DNA of 39,514 nucleotides from Verrucomicrobiota bacterium. Its GTDB lineage: Bacteria; Verrucomicrobiota; Verrucomicrobiia; Verrucomicrobiales; Akkermansiaceae. The first letter of the stretch is position 1, and every line of letters starts with the position of its first letter. This document shows, piece by piece, positions 30,556 through 39,460 of this stretch. The stretch is from contig WBXD01000006.1 of the NCBI GenBank assembly GCA_008932935.1, forward strand, positions 1 to 39,514, given 5' to 3'. The notes under the pieces are model-generated. The model had not been told where the DNA came from. It saw only the letters and a list, made by a program, of their open reading frames with translations, and did no database searches. Made by a program: the position numbers and the translations under genes.

Positions 30556-32604
30556 TCAAGTGCCGCCCGTGCGCCGGCGTTTGCGGGCCAGCGGCACAGC
30601 CAAGGCAAGCCGGGTGCCGTGGTCTGGCTGGCTGGCGATGGCGAGGGTGGCACCGAGGGCTTCGGCGCGCTGGCGCAAGGCGTGGAGGGTGGCGGGCCGC
30701 GCCATGCGATCCGGGGCGATGCCCACGCCATCGTCGCTAATGGTGAGGCGGAATTCGCCGGCAGCCACCTCGACATGCACGTCCACCAGCGAGGCGCGGG
30801 CATGGCGCATGATGTTGTGCAGCGCCTCGCGGAAAAATAAAAACAGGTGGCGGGTGGCCTCTTCGGGCAATTCCACCTGCCAGGCGGCCTCGTTGGCGGT
30901 GAAATGCCACTTGAGCGACTCGAGCATGATCGAGCTGGTTTCGCGCAAGTGTTCGAGCGTGCCAATCCGGTGATCGCCTTGCGGGCGCAGCAGCCAGACG
31001 ATGTCGCGCACAGCACTGACCGTCTCGGCGGCAATGCGCTGGATACGTTTGAGGTCATCGGAGGGTCCGGCGCGGCCCTCGGCGAGATCGGCGAACATTT
31101 GGATACTGCCGAGGTTGCTGCCGACCTCATCGTGGAGGTCCCCGGCGATGCGTTCGCGCACTTTTAGCAACTCCCGGTTAGCGTGCAAGCGATAGCGAAT
31201 CGGCAATACGATGATCAAAAAACCACCGGCTAAGCCCAGGATCGTCAGGCCGACCAACCCCGCCTGCCGCCACTCGCTTACCAACAATCCAGCCTCGCCG
31301 CGCAACTCGTGGCAGCGGGTTTCCAACTGCAAGCGCCGGTCGAGTTGGATGAGCCACTCGCGGGTGGCCACCAGCCGGCCATCGGGCCCGAAGCCATCTG
31401 TCAAAGCCGCGCTGCTCCAGTAGGTGCCTCCGGTGGCAAACAAGTTGGGCATGCCGTCGGGAGAACTGGCGACTTTCCCCAACGCCAGATTTTTATTACC
31501 AGCCAAAATCTCCACCTCACTCAAGGCGAAAAACGCCGGGTAGCTCTCGAAGTCCTTCCACAACTCGGTGGCCTCCAGTCTAACATAACGACCGCGGCGA
31601 CTGGCAAAGTCGATGCGTACCGGATTGTGGCCGGGATTGGGACTATCGCGCTCGGCTACGACCGCCTCCTTGCCGTTGCCAGCGGAGTCACTTGTATCGC
31701 CGACCGAGATGACCAATTTGCGAGGAAAGCCAAAACCGCTGGGCAAGTCCGAGGTCGGTCGCTTGGCCGGCAGCAAGCGTACTGCGTCCACGTCCAGTGC
31801 CTCGCCGAGGTCCACGGTCAGCGCGGCAGATTGGCGCGAATTGGCGCGGCCTTGGGAGAGCCAGCCGATATTGCGGTGCTCGCCGGCGGGCATTTCCGGC
31901 AAGCCCAGCGGCGTCTGGCCATCGACGAGAAAGGCGTTGTGCCAGTGCCAGGGTGCCGATGGGGCCGCCCCGCCCAAGCTGCAAACCTCGCCGCCCGCCG
32001 CGATGTTGCGCTCACCTTCAAACGCGAACACCTCGGCCCAGGCATGCACGAAATCCCCCTCGCCCTCGGCATCGGCAACCAAGACCTCGGCGGAAATCCT
32101 CAAGCCAGCGGCAGCCAGCGGCGGTGACACCGGATAGACAAACGGATGCCCGTGGCGCAGCGGATGACCGTGAGTATTGCGTTCCCGGGCCACGCAGCGC
32201 AGCACCTCGCCCTTGGCATCGAGCAACTCCACGGTGAACCCATCCGGCATGCCGTACTGGGCATCCAAGCCCTTCACGCCGTAGCGGCGCGCCGGCACCA
32301 GCGCCACCAAATCCACCAGCGCGGTGGTGGGCCAGCGCACTTCCACGGCACAGCGGTCGCCCTGCGCAGGCCGCGACTGGGCGTGAATGCTGGCATAGCC
32401 GCCGGTGCCGCCCTGATCGTCGATGGGGATGCGCGGCAGGTCCACCAACTCAGGCGCGATGCGGGCCAGCTCATGGTCCATTTGCTCCAGCCGGTCGGAA
32501 AACGTCCGCGCCAAGCGCTCCTCCCAGCCGATATCCGCGGCGGCGGCGGAGGTTTTTACCAGCAAGAGCGCCATCCAGAGCGATATTAGAAGTTGGGGGC
32601 GCAT
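30556..32604 (-). CDS. Orphan sensor histidine kinase with discoidin-like periplasmic sensor
   Basis: This 682-aa protein has a signal peptide (MRPQLLISLWMALLLVKTSA), a long periplasmic region with two F5/8-type-C-like beta modules (DLGEALDVDAVRLLPAKRPT; then RYVRLEATELWKDFESYPAF and FALSEVEILAGNKNLALGKV), one membrane span (GLVGLTILGLAGGFLIIVLP), a HisKA_3 dimerisation domain with phospho-accepting His in ERIAGDLHDEVGSNLGS, and an HATPase_c domain with FREALHNIMRHA (N box) and LTISDDGVGI. This is the NarX/LiaS/DesK class, which normally pairs with a NarL-type regulator. No response regulator lies in the window. The discoidin-like sensor suggests detection of a carbohydrate. The ATG at 32604 lies inside the end of the short DUF4160 frame; ATG 32574 is an alternative. 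Confidence 0.88.
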   Translation of the reverse strand: MRPQLLISLWMALLLVKTSAAAADIGWEERLARTFSDRLEQMDHELARIAPELVDLPRIPIDDQGGTGGYASIHAQSRPAQGDRCAVEVRWPTTALVDLVALVPARRYGVKGLDAQYGMPDGFTVELLDAKGEVLRCVARERNTHGHPLRHGHPFVYPVSPPLAAAGLRISAEVLVADAEGEGDFVHAWAEVFAFEGERNIAAGGEVCSLGGAAPSAPWHWHNAFLVDGQTPLGLPEMPAGEHRNIGWLSQGRANSRQSAALTVDLGEALDVDAVRLLPAKRPTSDLPSGFGFPRKLVISVGDTSDSAGNGKEAVVAERDSPNPGHNPVRIDFASRRGRYVRLEATELWKDFESYPAFFALSEVEILAGNKNLALGKVASSPDGMPNLFATGGTYWSSAALTDGFGPDGRLVATREWLIQLDRRLQLETRCHELRGEAGLLVSEWRQAGLVGLTILGLAGGFLIIVLPIRYRLHANRELLKVRERIAGDLHDEVGSNLGSIQMFADLAEGRAGPSDDLKRIQRIAAETVSAVRDIVWLLRPQGDHRIGTLEHLRETSSIMLESLKWHFTANEAAWQVELPEEATRHLFLFFREALHNIMRHARASLVDVHVEVAAGEFRLTISDDGVGIAPDRMARPATLHALRQRAEALGATLAIASQPDHGTRLALAVPLARKRRRTGGT

Positions 32605-32723
32605 AGCTCTCGTGGTTCGATGAGCGCCTGCCTCCCGGCATAAAACGCGTGAAAATGCGGTGGCTGGTGATCGCCGGAATACATCTGGATCACGATACCG
32701 TAAAATCGAGCAAGCTCAGGCAT
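32586..32723 (-). pseudogene. DUF4160 protein, shortened (45 aa)
   Basis: ATG at 32723 opens a 45-codon frame: MPELARFYGIVIQMYSGDHQ, then PPHFHAFYAGRQALIEPREL and CAPNF, stop at 32586-32588. RFYGI.I.MY..DH.PPHFHA.Y is the N-terminal signature of DUF4160, a family usually about 80-85 aa. The last third is missing: after YAGRQA the sequence leaves the family and stops in the start region of the kinase gene. The start overlaps the upstream DUF2442 stop by 8 bp, the usual arrangement of this pair. It may still be made, but it looks truncated by a junction with the kinase locus. Confidence 0.75.
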
Positions 32724-32997
32724 GTACCGGCAGTTGGCGTAGGGTTGGAAAAACTGCTTCCGGACTCTTCCCGGTCAGTAGCATGTACAGCGCGTCAGGA
32801 CACAGGTCGATTTCCCCTGGCCATTGAGGATGCCCAGCCTCAGCAAGGGTCACTTGCTCAAACACTCCGGGCTGCAACCACGCGGCAAACACTCCACGCC
32901 CAGCATAGCCAGATAAATCCACCTCGCCACAAGCTCCGTCGTCGTACCGGAGGAATAGCCTGTAACCATCCCTAGGAGAAATCTCGCTGAGTTTCAT
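32716..32997 (-). CDS. DUF2442 family protein
   Basis: The 93-aa product matches DUF2442: MKLSEISPRDGYRLFLRYDD at the start, then GEVDLSGYAGRGVFAAW, FEQVTLAEAGHPQWPGEIDL and CPDALYMLLTG. The W-P-G/D-EIDL-CPDALY block is the family hallmark. DUF2442 genes commonly sit next to DUF4160 genes, and the pair is often listed among putative toxin-antitoxin-like modules, without firm biochemistry that I know of. Here the DUF4160 partner follows directly with an 8-bp overlap but is shortened. The ATG at 32997 is a natural start. Confidence 0.88.
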   Translation of the reverse strand: MKLSEISPRDGYRLFLRYDDGACGEVDLSGYAGRGVFAAWLQPGVFEQVTLAEAGHPQWPGEIDLCPDALYMLLTGKSPEAVFPTLRQLPVHA

Positions 32998-33063
32998 CAG
33001 CGGCAGGCTACCTTCGCCTCACCAGCTTGTCGAGGCTCATTTCCCCGCAAGCGGAGACTCAAA

Positions 33064-33136
33064 ACCGCTGCGCTGCAAGACACAAGACCACTGCGCTCGA
33101 ACATAAGAGCAGAGCCGCTGGACAGCGCATGGCACC
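33064..33136 (-). repeat. Dispersed repeat F6, minus-strand copy
   Basis: Read on the minus strand it gives TGCCATGCGC, GCGGCTCTG, then GAGCGCAGTGGTCTTGTG and GCAGCGCAGCGGTTTT, matching 3363-3437 with substitutions. It fills the gap between the DUF2442 start and the panB stop. Confidence 0.6.
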
Positions 33137-33173
33137 TCTTATTCCAGTCTCCTGTCTTCTACGACGGAGCGTC

Positions 33174-33941
33174 TCAGCGGCTCGTCACGCGTGCCAGGTA
33201 CTTGGCGGCGGCCTCGCGGGTGGCGTCAGCGACGTTGGCCTCAGGCCGGGCAAACGGCGGGACGAACCACGGAAACGAGCCGAGCAGATCGGTGACCACC
33301 GCCACTTCGCCGTCGCAGGTGCCCTCGCCGCTGCCGATGCCGATGGTGGGCACGGCGATCTGCTGGGTGATGAGGCGAGCGGTGGCGGCGACCACCGATT
33401 CCAACACGATGGCGCAAACCCCAGCGGCCACCAGGGCCTGCGCGCCGGCGAGAAGTTCCGCGGCTTGGTCGGGAGTCTTGCCGGTTTTGCGATAGCCGCC
33501 CTCTTCGACGATGCTTTGCGGCAGCATGCCGAGGTGGCCGACCACCGGGATGCCGGCCCCAGTGATGGCACGGACTTGCTGCGCTTGGCCACTGCCGCCT
33601 TCGAGCTTCACCGCCTCGGCCCCGGCGGCCACCAGGCGCCGCGCGGTGGCCAGCGCCTGCGCCGGCGTGTCATACGTGTGGATCGGCAAATCCCCGAGTA
33701 CCATGGCACGCGGCGCGGCCCGCGCCACCGCCGTAATATGGTGCAACATGTGGTCGAGGGTCACTTGGGTGGTGTCCGGCATGCCGAGCACCACCATGCC
33801 TAACGAATCTCCCACCAGCAACACGTCCACTCCGGCCTCATCGAGCAAGCGCGCGGTGGGGTAATCGTAGGCGGTGAGCGCGGCAATCGGGCGACCGCCT
33901 TTGCGGCGGCGCAGGGCTTCGGCTTTGTCGGTGGCGGTCAC
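33174..33941 (-). CDS. panB: 3-methyl-2-oxobutanoate hydroxymethyltransferase (PanB)
   Basis: PanB adds a hydroxymethyl group from methylene-THF to alpha-ketoisovalerate, the first committed step of pantothenate synthesis. The 255-aa TIM-barrel protein shows ALTAYDYPTARLLDEAGVDV, LLVGDSLGMVVLG (metal-binding Asp), HHITAVARAAPRAMVLGDLP, AVKLEGG, GIPVVGHLGMLPQSI and PTIGIGSGEGTCDGEVAVVT (the IGIG..CDGQVLV signature). Length is normal. The start ATG at 33941 gives MTATDKAEALRRRKGG, as expected. No panC or panD is adjacent. Confidence 0.95.
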   Translation of the reverse strand: MTATDKAEALRRRKGGRPIAALTAYDYPTARLLDEAGVDVLLVGDSLGMVVLGMPDTTQVTLDHMLHHITAVARAAPRAMVLGDLPIHTYDTPAQALATARRLVAAGAEAVKLEGGSGQAQQVRAITGAGIPVVGHLGMLPQSIVEEGGYRKTGKTPDQAAELLAGAQALVAAGVCAIVLESVVAATARLITQQIAVPTIGIGSGEGTCDGEVAVVTDLLGSFPWFVPPFARPEANVADATREAAAKYLARVTSR

Positions 33942-34034
33942 GGTGGTGCGGCGAGGCTAACGCGGAAAGTCGCCCCCGACCACCCGCAATTTTTGTGGAG
34001 TGACGGATTGTGACGGCTGCCGCTAGCTAGCAAT

Positions 34035-34066
34035 AAAAAACCTCCGCAGAGGCGGAGGTTTTTTTT
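34035..34066. terminator. Bidirectional intrinsic terminator
   Basis: CCTCCGC-AGAG-GCGGAGG (34041-34058) has an A-run on the left (34035-34040) and eight T on the right (34059-34066), so it works in either direction. On the minus strand it stands directly after tRNA-Glu and would end that transcript. Confidence 0.93.
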
Positions 34067-34075
34067 CGTTGCACA

Positions 34076-34150
34076 TGGCGACCCGTAAGGGAGTCGAACC
34101 CTTCTTGCCAGGATGAAAACCTGGAGTCCTAACCGATAGACGAACGGGTC
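34076..34150 (-). tRNA. tRNA-Glu (anticodon UUC)
   Basis: On the minus strand: acceptor GACCCGT/ACGGGTC, D-arm with TCGGTTAGGA, anticodon stem CCAGG/CCTGG around TTTTCAT giving anticodon TTC, T-arm GAAGGGTTCGACTCCCTT, discriminator G, and an encoded CCA (34076-34078). All arms pair. A terminator follows at 34035-34066. Confidence 0.97.
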
Positions 34151-34224
34151 GTTGATCGCAGTGCGGGCGGAAAGAAAGCGGAGGCACGGGAACTTGGCAA
34201 GGGAATTGTGCAAAAATAATTCAC

Positions 34225-34240
34225 CCCGGATCATTCCGGG
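34225..34240. other. Perfect hairpin in the tRNA-Glu leader
   Basis: CCCGGA-TCAT-TCCGGG is a perfect 6-bp stem with 4-nt loop. It lies about 75 nt upstream of the tRNA on its strand, between the candidate promoter and the tRNA. It may be a processing site or a pausing element; no U-tract follows on the tRNA strand. Confidence 0.4.
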
Positions 34241-34249
34241 ACGGCTCGC

Positions 34250-34278
34250 GCTAAATTTAATGAATCACGGCTTGTCAA
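34250..34278 (-). promoter_or_regulatory. Candidate promoter of tRNA-Glu
   Basis: A perfect TTGACA -35 box lies at 34273-34278 on the minus strand, followed by AT-rich sequence (ATTCATTAAATTTAG) in which the -10 element should lie. The -10 box itself is not clear-cut. Confidence 0.45.
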
Positions 34279-34355
34279 GCGCGCTGGAATTTTTAGGCTA
34301 GTTGCTGTGTTGCACCCGGCAGCATTGCGCAGAGCTGCGAACTTTCCCCTTATTT

Positions 34356-36341
34356 ATGAATACCCCCCTGCTTACCCAAGCCGCGAACGAGGCCCGTGGT
34401 CTCGCCATTGATGCGATTCATGCCTGTTCCTCCGGCCATCTCGGGCTACCACTGGGCAGTGCGGAGATCGGCGCAGTGCTATTTGGCCAGTCACTGCGCT
34501 TCAATCCGGAGGCACCCAAGTGGCTCAATCGCGACCGCTTCATCCTCTCGGCCGGCCACGGCTCGATGTTTTTGTATGGCTGGCTGCATCTGGCGGGTTA
34601 CGCGGTGTCGCGCGAGGCGCTGAAAAATTTTCGTCAGTGGCATTCGATCACGCCGGGGCATCCGGAGTTTCGCGAGACGCCTGGGGTGGAGGCCACCACC
34701 GGGCCGCTCGGTCAGGGAGTTGCCAATGCGGTGGGTTACGCCCTATCGGGCAAACGCGCCGCAGCGCGTTTCAACACCGCCGCGCACACGATTTTTGACC
34801 ACCACGTGGTCTCTTTGTTAGGCGATGGTTGCCTGCAGGAAGGTGTGGCGCGGGAGGCGATTGCCTTTGCCGGCCACCAGGGACTGGACAATCTGATTTT
34901 GATTTATGATTCCAACGATGTGACGCTTGATGCGATGGCGGCGGTGACCCAGAGTGAAAATGCCGAGCAATTTTTTCATTCGCAAGGGTGGGATGCGGTG
35001 ACGGTGGACGGGCACGATCTGGCGGTGTTGGCGGTAGCGCTGGAAAAGGCCAAAGCCGATGACAACGGCCGGCCCAAAGTGATTATTGCCAAAACCGTGA
35101 TTGCCAAGGGGATTGCCGAAGTGGCGGGCACCGCCAAAGGCCATGGCGAGGGCGGAGCCAAATTCAGTGCCGCCGCGCGTGCCGGCCTCGGCTTGCCAGC
35201 GGATGAATTGTTTTATGTCTCGCCAGCCGTACAGGCGTATTTCGCCGCTCAGCAAGTTGCCCAGCAACAACTTTTCACGGCCTGGCAGGCGACCTTCGAT
35301 GCCTGGAGCGAGGCCAATCCCGAGCTCGCTGCGGAACTCACCGCTGGGGTGGCACAAGCCGTACCGAGCGATTTAAGCGAGCGCATCCCGGCGTTTGCCG
35401 CCGATTACAAGGATGCCACTCGCGCCGCCGCTGGCGTGGTCATCAACGCCGTGGCCAAGGCCATGCCACATCTTCTCACCGGAAGTGCCGACCTTTACGG
35501 CTCCACCAAGAACTATATCTCGGGAGGCGGGGATTTATCACGCGAAAACCCCACCGGCCGCAACCTCTGGTTTGGCATCCGCGAACATGCCATGGGCGGC
35601 ATCTGCAACGGCATTGCCTACGACGGCTTATTCCGCCCCAGCGCTGCCACGTTCCTGGTGTTCGCCGATTACATGCGCGGCTCGATCCGCCTAGCCGCCC
35701 TCGCCGGCCTGCCTGTAACCTATATCTTCACCCATGACTCGGTGGGCGTCGGCGAAGACGGCCCCACTCATCAGCCGGTGGAAACCGTCAGCGGCCTGCG
35801 CGTCATCCCCAACCTCGATGTCATCCGCCCTGCCGATGCCGAAGAAACCGCCGGCGCCTGGGTGGTGGCCATGCATCGCACCAACGGCCCGACCGCCCTG
35901 ATTTTAACCCGCCAGACACTGCCCCTGATGAACGAGCTGCCGGTCGCCACGCGCCGCGACGGGGTGCTGCGCGGCGGCTACATCGCCCGCCAGGAAACCG
36001 CCCCTCTAACCACCATCCTGCTCAGCTGCGGCTCCGAACTGCAACATGCGCTCGCCGCCGCTACCCAACTCGGTGCCGGCGTGCGGGTGGTGTCCGTGCC
36101 CTGCTTCGAACGCTTCGACCGCCAGAGCCCCGAGTATCGAGAAAGCGTGCTGCCACAAGCCTGCTCCAAGCGCGTCGCCATTGAGGCCGGCGTGAGCGGC
36201 TTGTGGTGGAAATACGTCGGCAGCGCAGGCAGGGTGTTAGGCATTGACCGTTTCGGCATCAGCGCCCCAGCCCATCTGGTGATGGAGGCACTGGGCATGA
36301 CCCCGCAGCACGTCATCACGGCGGTGCAGGAGTTAGGCTGA
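34356..36341 (+). CDS. tkt: Transketolase
   Basis: Transketolase moves two-carbon units between sugar phosphates with thiamine diphosphate. The 661-aa protein has [20 protein letters not shown] (N-terminal His), [37 protein letters not shown], the ThDP/Mg motif [15 protein letters not shown] with [10 protein letters not shown], the pyrimidine domain with [20 protein letters not shown] (catalytic Glu), [20 protein letters not shown], and the C-terminal domain. The active-site His and Glu positions look intact. I chose the ATG at 34356 ([15 protein letters not shown]). The gene stands alone between tRNA-Glu and a convergent peptidase gene. Confidence 0.95.
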   Translation: MNTPLLTQAANEARGLAIDAIHACSSGHLGLPLGSAEIGAVLFGQSLRFNPEAPKWLNRDRFILSAGHGSMFLYGWLHLAGYAVSREALKNFRQWHSITPGHPEFRETPGVEATTGPLGQGVANAVGYALSGKRAAARFNTAAHTIFDHHVVSLLGDGCLQEGVAREAIAFAGHQGLDNLILIYDSNDVTLDAMAAVTQSENAEQFFHSQGWDAVTVDGHDLAVLAVALEKAKADDNGRPKVIIAKTVIAKGIAEVAGTAKGHGEGGAKFSAAARAGLGLPADELFYVSPAVQAYFAAQQVAQQQLFTAWQATFDAWSEANPELAAELTAGVAQAVPSDLSERIPAFAADYKDATRAAAGVVINAVAKAMPHLLTGSADLYGSTKNYISGGGDLSRENPTGRNLWFGIREHAMGGICNGIAYDGLFRPSAATFLVFADYMRGSIRLAALAGLPVTYIFTHDSVGVGEDGPTHQPVETVSGLRVIPNLDVIRPADAEETAGAWVVAMHRTNGPTALILTRQTLPLMNELPVATRRDGVLRGGYIARQETAPLTTILLSCGSELQHALAAATQLGAGVRVVSVPCFERFDRQSPEYRESVLPQACSKRVAIEAGVSGLWWKYVGSAGRVLGIDRFGISAPAHLVMEALGMTPQHVITAVQELG

Positions 36342-36388
36342 GTGGTTCCGGCGGCGGCGCTCGATGAGCGCCGATGTGAATGAGGCGC

Positions 36389-36481
36389 CTTGTAGCGGCG
36401 GTCTGCGACCGTCGCCAGCGAATGCAGACGTGCCTCCGCTCTCTTCCATTGGCAGCGACGCGCACCCGGCGCCGCTACAAG
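36389..36481 (+). repeat. MITE-like repeat F4, copy 3 with perfect ends
   Basis: CTTGTAGCGGCG at 36389-36400 and CGCCGCTACAAG at 36470-36481 form a perfect 12-bp terminal inverted repeat around 69 bp. A further partial unit (GGCGGCGCTCGATGAGCGCC, near 36351) precedes it. It lies in the convergent tkt/peptidase gap, 36342-36644, which contains no gene. Confidence 0.85.
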
Positions 36482-36644
36482 CCATCGAACCACTCATCCT
36501 CACCAGCCTCGTCGCGCTCAACCACGAGCGTGCGGCGAAACAACAGCGCGGCCTGATCCGCTAGAGACGTTGAAGTACCAAAGTTTTTTCGTTAGATCAG
36601 GCTTTCCTTCTCTTGCGTCTTGCCGTCTTGGGTCCGAGGCCCCG

Positions 36645-37604
36645 CTAAGGTTCGCGCAACAGCTTGTCTAACGCATCCAGCGTGACGCGGATGGAAATGT
36701 CCAACGAGTCGGCGGAAAGAATACGGCGGTTGTCGGCTGGAGTGTGCCACCACGCCAGATTGCTGAAATCCCCGATGATGTCCACCATCGGGATGCCGGC
36801 CCGCGTCAACGGCGAGTGGTCATCAGTGATGGCACCTGCAGCCACCCCGAAATGCTTGCCCGCACCTTGCTTGCCAGCCGCGCTTAGCACCGCCTCGCGC
36901 AAGAATCCTGGGGTGTCCGAGGGCAACTGGATGGCCAAGTCCTTGTGACCAATCATATCCAACAAAATACCGAATTGCGGTTTTGCCACCTCGCTAGGCC
37001 ACGAGCTGGCGTAATACCGGCTGCCGTAAAGGCCGTCAAACGCGGTGATATCGCCGACCAGCGCCTCCTCACCATCGAAGAGTACCAGCTCCATGAGTTT
37101 GGCCTGCTGAGGCTTCTCCAGCGCCAGCACCCGGGCAATTTCCAACATCGCCCCGCAGGCCGACGCCGCATCATCGGCCCCGACAAACTCCCTGTCTTTG
37201 AACAGCTTCGAGTCCATGTGCGCACACAGCAATCCCTTCACCGGCCGCTGCCACACGTCTGAGCCCCCTCCCCCAAAACGCGCCCGCACGTTTGCAAATT
37301 TAACCGTCCCCTGCGTCGTACTGCGCTCAAACGTCTGGCAGATACTCACCCACCCGGCCGCCTGCATTTCGCCTTGCAAGCGCCCGCGCACCGCCTGCAA
37401 CGCGTCCGAGCCAGGTGGCCGCGGCCCCAGCGCCAGAATCGCCTCAGTCTGGACCAAGGCGGCTTGGCCAAGCCGCGGCGCGTGGCGGATGCTCCACCAG
37501 CAAGCCCCCCCGCCGACTACTGCGGCGGCCCCTATTCCCATCAGTATGATTCTGGTGTGCACGGCCGGAGTTTGCGCAGGTACGCAGCGCCTGCAAAGCA
37601 CCAT
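36645..37604 (-). CDS. M28-family zinc peptidase, glutaminyl-peptide cyclotransferase-like
   Basis: The 319-aa product has an N-terminal hydrophobic anchor (IILMGIGAAAVVGGGACWWS) and an M28/QPCT domain. Metal-site and catalytic elements visible are LLCAHMDSK, FVGADDAASACGAMLEIARV (Asp ligand), LVLFDGEEA (Glu ligand), LLDMIGHKDL and ITDDHSPLTRAGIPMVDI (His ligand). The HMDSK and GADDAASA wording is closer to glutaminyl cyclotransferases than to aminopeptidases, so it may cyclise N-terminal Gln in the periplasm, but peptidase activity is possible. The start is uncertain: ATG 37604, GTG 37562 or ATG 37541; the last two place the anchor at the N-terminus. It is divergent from the BamD-like gene. 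Confidence 0.82.
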   Translation of the reverse strand: MVLCRRCVPAQTPAVHTRIILMGIGAAAVVGGGACWWSIRHAPRLGQAALVQTEAILALGPRPPGSDALQAVRGRLQGEMQAAGWVSICQTFERSTTQGTVKFANVRARFGGGGSDVWQRPVKGLLCAHMDSKLFKDREFVGADDAASACGAMLEIARVLALEKPQQAKLMELVLFDGEEALVGDITAFDGLYGSRYYASSWPSEVAKPQFGILLDMIGHKDLAIQLPSDTPGFLREAVLSAAGKQGAGKHFGVAAGAITDDHSPLTRAGIPMVDIIGDFSNLAWWHTPADNRRILSADSLDISIRVTLDALDKLLREP

Positions 37605-37687
37605 CTCGCCAGCCGCTCCTCCGTCTGGAACTCACGAATCCTGAATTTGCGCTTCCCGCAGGCGCATTTTACTCTATGCTCCACGCC

Positions 37688-38623
37688 ATGACCCAGCGGT
37701 TTATTCTTCCCTTGCTGTGCGGCTCCGCCGCCTTGCTCATGCTTGCCTGCAGTCCTTCCACCGATTTGCCGCTCATGACGACCAATAATGCCCAGGCCTC
37801 CGGTGAGGGCGAGGCCCTGTTTCAGCAGGGCAAACAGGCCGAAGCCTCGGGCCATACCCAGCGCGCCATCAAGCGCTACGATCAGGCGGCCTCCGACTTT
37901 CCATTCTCCCCTGCCGCACCGCAGGCCCGCTTCCGCCAGGCCCAACTGCTCGAACAATCCGGCGAAAGCCTCGACGCCTTCGAGGCCTATCAAAAATTTC
38001 TGGTTCGGTACCAAGCCAGCAACCTGTACTCCGCCGCGCTCGCCAGCCAAACAAAAATCGCCAACGCTGCTGCCGACGGCAGCATCAAAAAGAACTTTCT
38101 CGGCCTGCACTCGAGACTCGCCACCGAAAAAATCGTCGAAATGCTCGGCCAAGTCCGCGACAACGCCCCCAAAACGCCCACCGCAGCCCACGCCCAATTT
38201 ACCATCGGCAGGATCTATCAAGATGAACACGACGTCGCCAAATCCATCGCAGCCTACCGCCAACTCGTGCGCGACCAACCCGACAGCAGCCAGGCCCCGG
38301 AAGCGCTCTTCCGAGTCGGCGGCGTACTCACCGCAGATGCCAACCGCGGCAACCGCAACCAAGCCACCCTGGATTTGGCGCGCGAGGCATACAATGATTA
38401 CCTGACGCAGTACCCCGCCCACGAGCGCAACGCCGAAGCCCGCCAACTTCTAGCTAACCTCGGCTCCCGCGAACTCCAAGGCTCCTTCAACATCGCCGAG
38501 TACTACTACAAAATCCACCAGAACGCGTCCGCCAAAGTCTATTATCACGATGTCTTGAAACGCGCTCCAGCCGGCCGCCTCCACGATGCCTCCCGCGCCC
38601 GCCTCAAACAACTCGGCGAGTGA
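37688..38623 (+). CDS. BamD-like outer membrane lipoprotein (TPR)
   Basis: The 311-aa lipoprotein has a signal peptide ending in the lipobox LLMLACSP, then TPR-like helical repeats: EALFQQGKQAEASGHTQRAI, FRQAQLLEQSGESLDAFEAY and FTIGRIYQDEHDVAKSIAAY. The C-terminal part has FNIAEYYYKIHQNASAKVYY, the Y-x-x-x-x-A-A/S-x-x-Y-Y pattern of BamD. BamD works in outer membrane beta-barrel assembly. Longer than E. coli BamD (245 aa), as is common in PVC bacteria. Start ATG 37688 (MTQRFILPLL); ATG 37676 is 4 codons upstream. The LptE-like gene follows, so two outer-membrane assembly functions are adjacent. Confidence 0.82.
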   Translation: MTQRFILPLLCGSAALLMLACSPSTDLPLMTTNNAQASGEGEALFQQGKQAEASGHTQRAIKRYDQAASDFPFSPAAPQARFRQAQLLEQSGESLDAFEAYQKFLVRYQASNLYSAALASQTKIANAAADGSIKKNFLGLHSRLATEKIVEMLGQVRDNAPKTPTAAHAQFTIGRIYQDEHDVAKSIAAYRQLVRDQPDSSQAPEALFRVGGVLTADANRGNRNQATLDLAREAYNDYLTQYPAHERNAEARQLLANLGSRELQGSFNIAEYYYKIHQNASAKVYYHDVLKRAPAGRLHDASRARLKQLGE

Positions 38624-38781
38624 TGCCGTGCGCCCCCCGCCGCACCTCGCGCACATGAACCTTTTGACTCACTTGCAGATTTACCGCAAAGCCGCAAAGG
38701 GCACTAGGGCAGCACAGGGATATGGTGTATTGATAGATCGCAGTCATCTTTTGCGAGTGAACCTCTTCAATCTGTGAACCC

Positions 38782-39333
38782 GTGAAATCCATGGTGAAAA
38801 TCGCCACCTCTAGCGTTTCCTTTTTTATCGTTAGGTTAAAGCTGCTGCTGCTGCTGCCGCTGCTTGCCTCCTGCGCCGGCTACCGCCTCGGCAACGCCAA
38901 GCCTACCACCCTGGCCCGCGTCAAGACCATCGCCGTGCCGATGTTCGCCAACGACACCCAGCACCCCAAGGCCGAGGTGCTGGCGACCTCCGCTGTGTCC
39001 AGCGCCGTGAGCCAAGACGGCACCTTTCGCATCACCAACAGTGAACACGCCGACGCCATCCTCTCCGGCCGCATCGAAAATATCGCTTACTCAGCCATCC
39101 GCGGCTCGCGCCTCGACACCGTCCACCCCGACGAACTTAGCAACACCGTCACCCTCACGTGGACTCTAACCGATTCCACAAATCCCCGCCACATCCTCGC
39201 CTCCGGCGCGTCCATCGGCATCAGCCAGCTCTTCGTCGATCCCGATCTCCAATCAGCCCGCAACAACGCGTTGCCAGACGCCCTCGAACGCGCCGCCGAA
39301 GCCCTCGTCTCACGCCTCGCCAACGGGTTCTAA
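38782..39333 (+). CDS. lptE: LptE-like LPS assembly lipoprotein
   Basis: LptE plugs the LptD barrel that inserts LPS into the outer membrane. The 183-aa product has a lipoprotein signal (VRLKLLLLLPLLASCAGYRL, lipobox LASC), and the family wording CAGYRLG, then VKTIAVPMFANDTQHPKAE, ITNSEHADAILSGRIENIAY and NTVTLTWTLTD. The C-terminus is LERAAEALVSRLANGF. Start GTG 38782 or ATG 38791 (MVKIATSS) are both possible. The call rests on lipobox plus LptE/RlpB pattern and the neighbouring BamD-like gene. The 158-bp gap to bamD contains nothing I recognise. Confidence 0.82.
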   Translation: MKSMVKIATSSVSFFIVRLKLLLLLPLLASCAGYRLGNAKPTTLARVKTIAVPMFANDTQHPKAEVLATSAVSSAVSQDGTFRITNSEHADAILSGRIENIAYSAIRGSRLDTVHPDELSNTVTLTWTLTDSTNPRHILASGASIGISQLFVDPDLQSARNNALPDALERAAEALVSRLANGF

Positions 39334-39392
39334 CCCCCGGGACAACTCGGCTTCACTCCATGCCTGACGGCTGGTCGCTTCCGTCCACACGC

Positions 39393-39460
39393 GCCAGCAA
39401 GCTGGCTTGGCCAGGCGGTGGCGAGCCACCGCACTCAAGGAGCGGCGGTTGCCAACCGCC
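39393..39460. repeat. Cluster of three REP-like hairpins (F7)
   Basis: GCCAGC-AA-GCTGGC (39393-39406), GCGGTGGC-GA-GCCACCGC (39415-39432) and GGCGGTT-GCC-AACCGCC (39444-39460) follow one another downstream of lptE. They resemble a further REP-like family, sequence-distinct from F1-F3. The remainder to the window end holds no gene that I can support. Confidence 0.65.
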
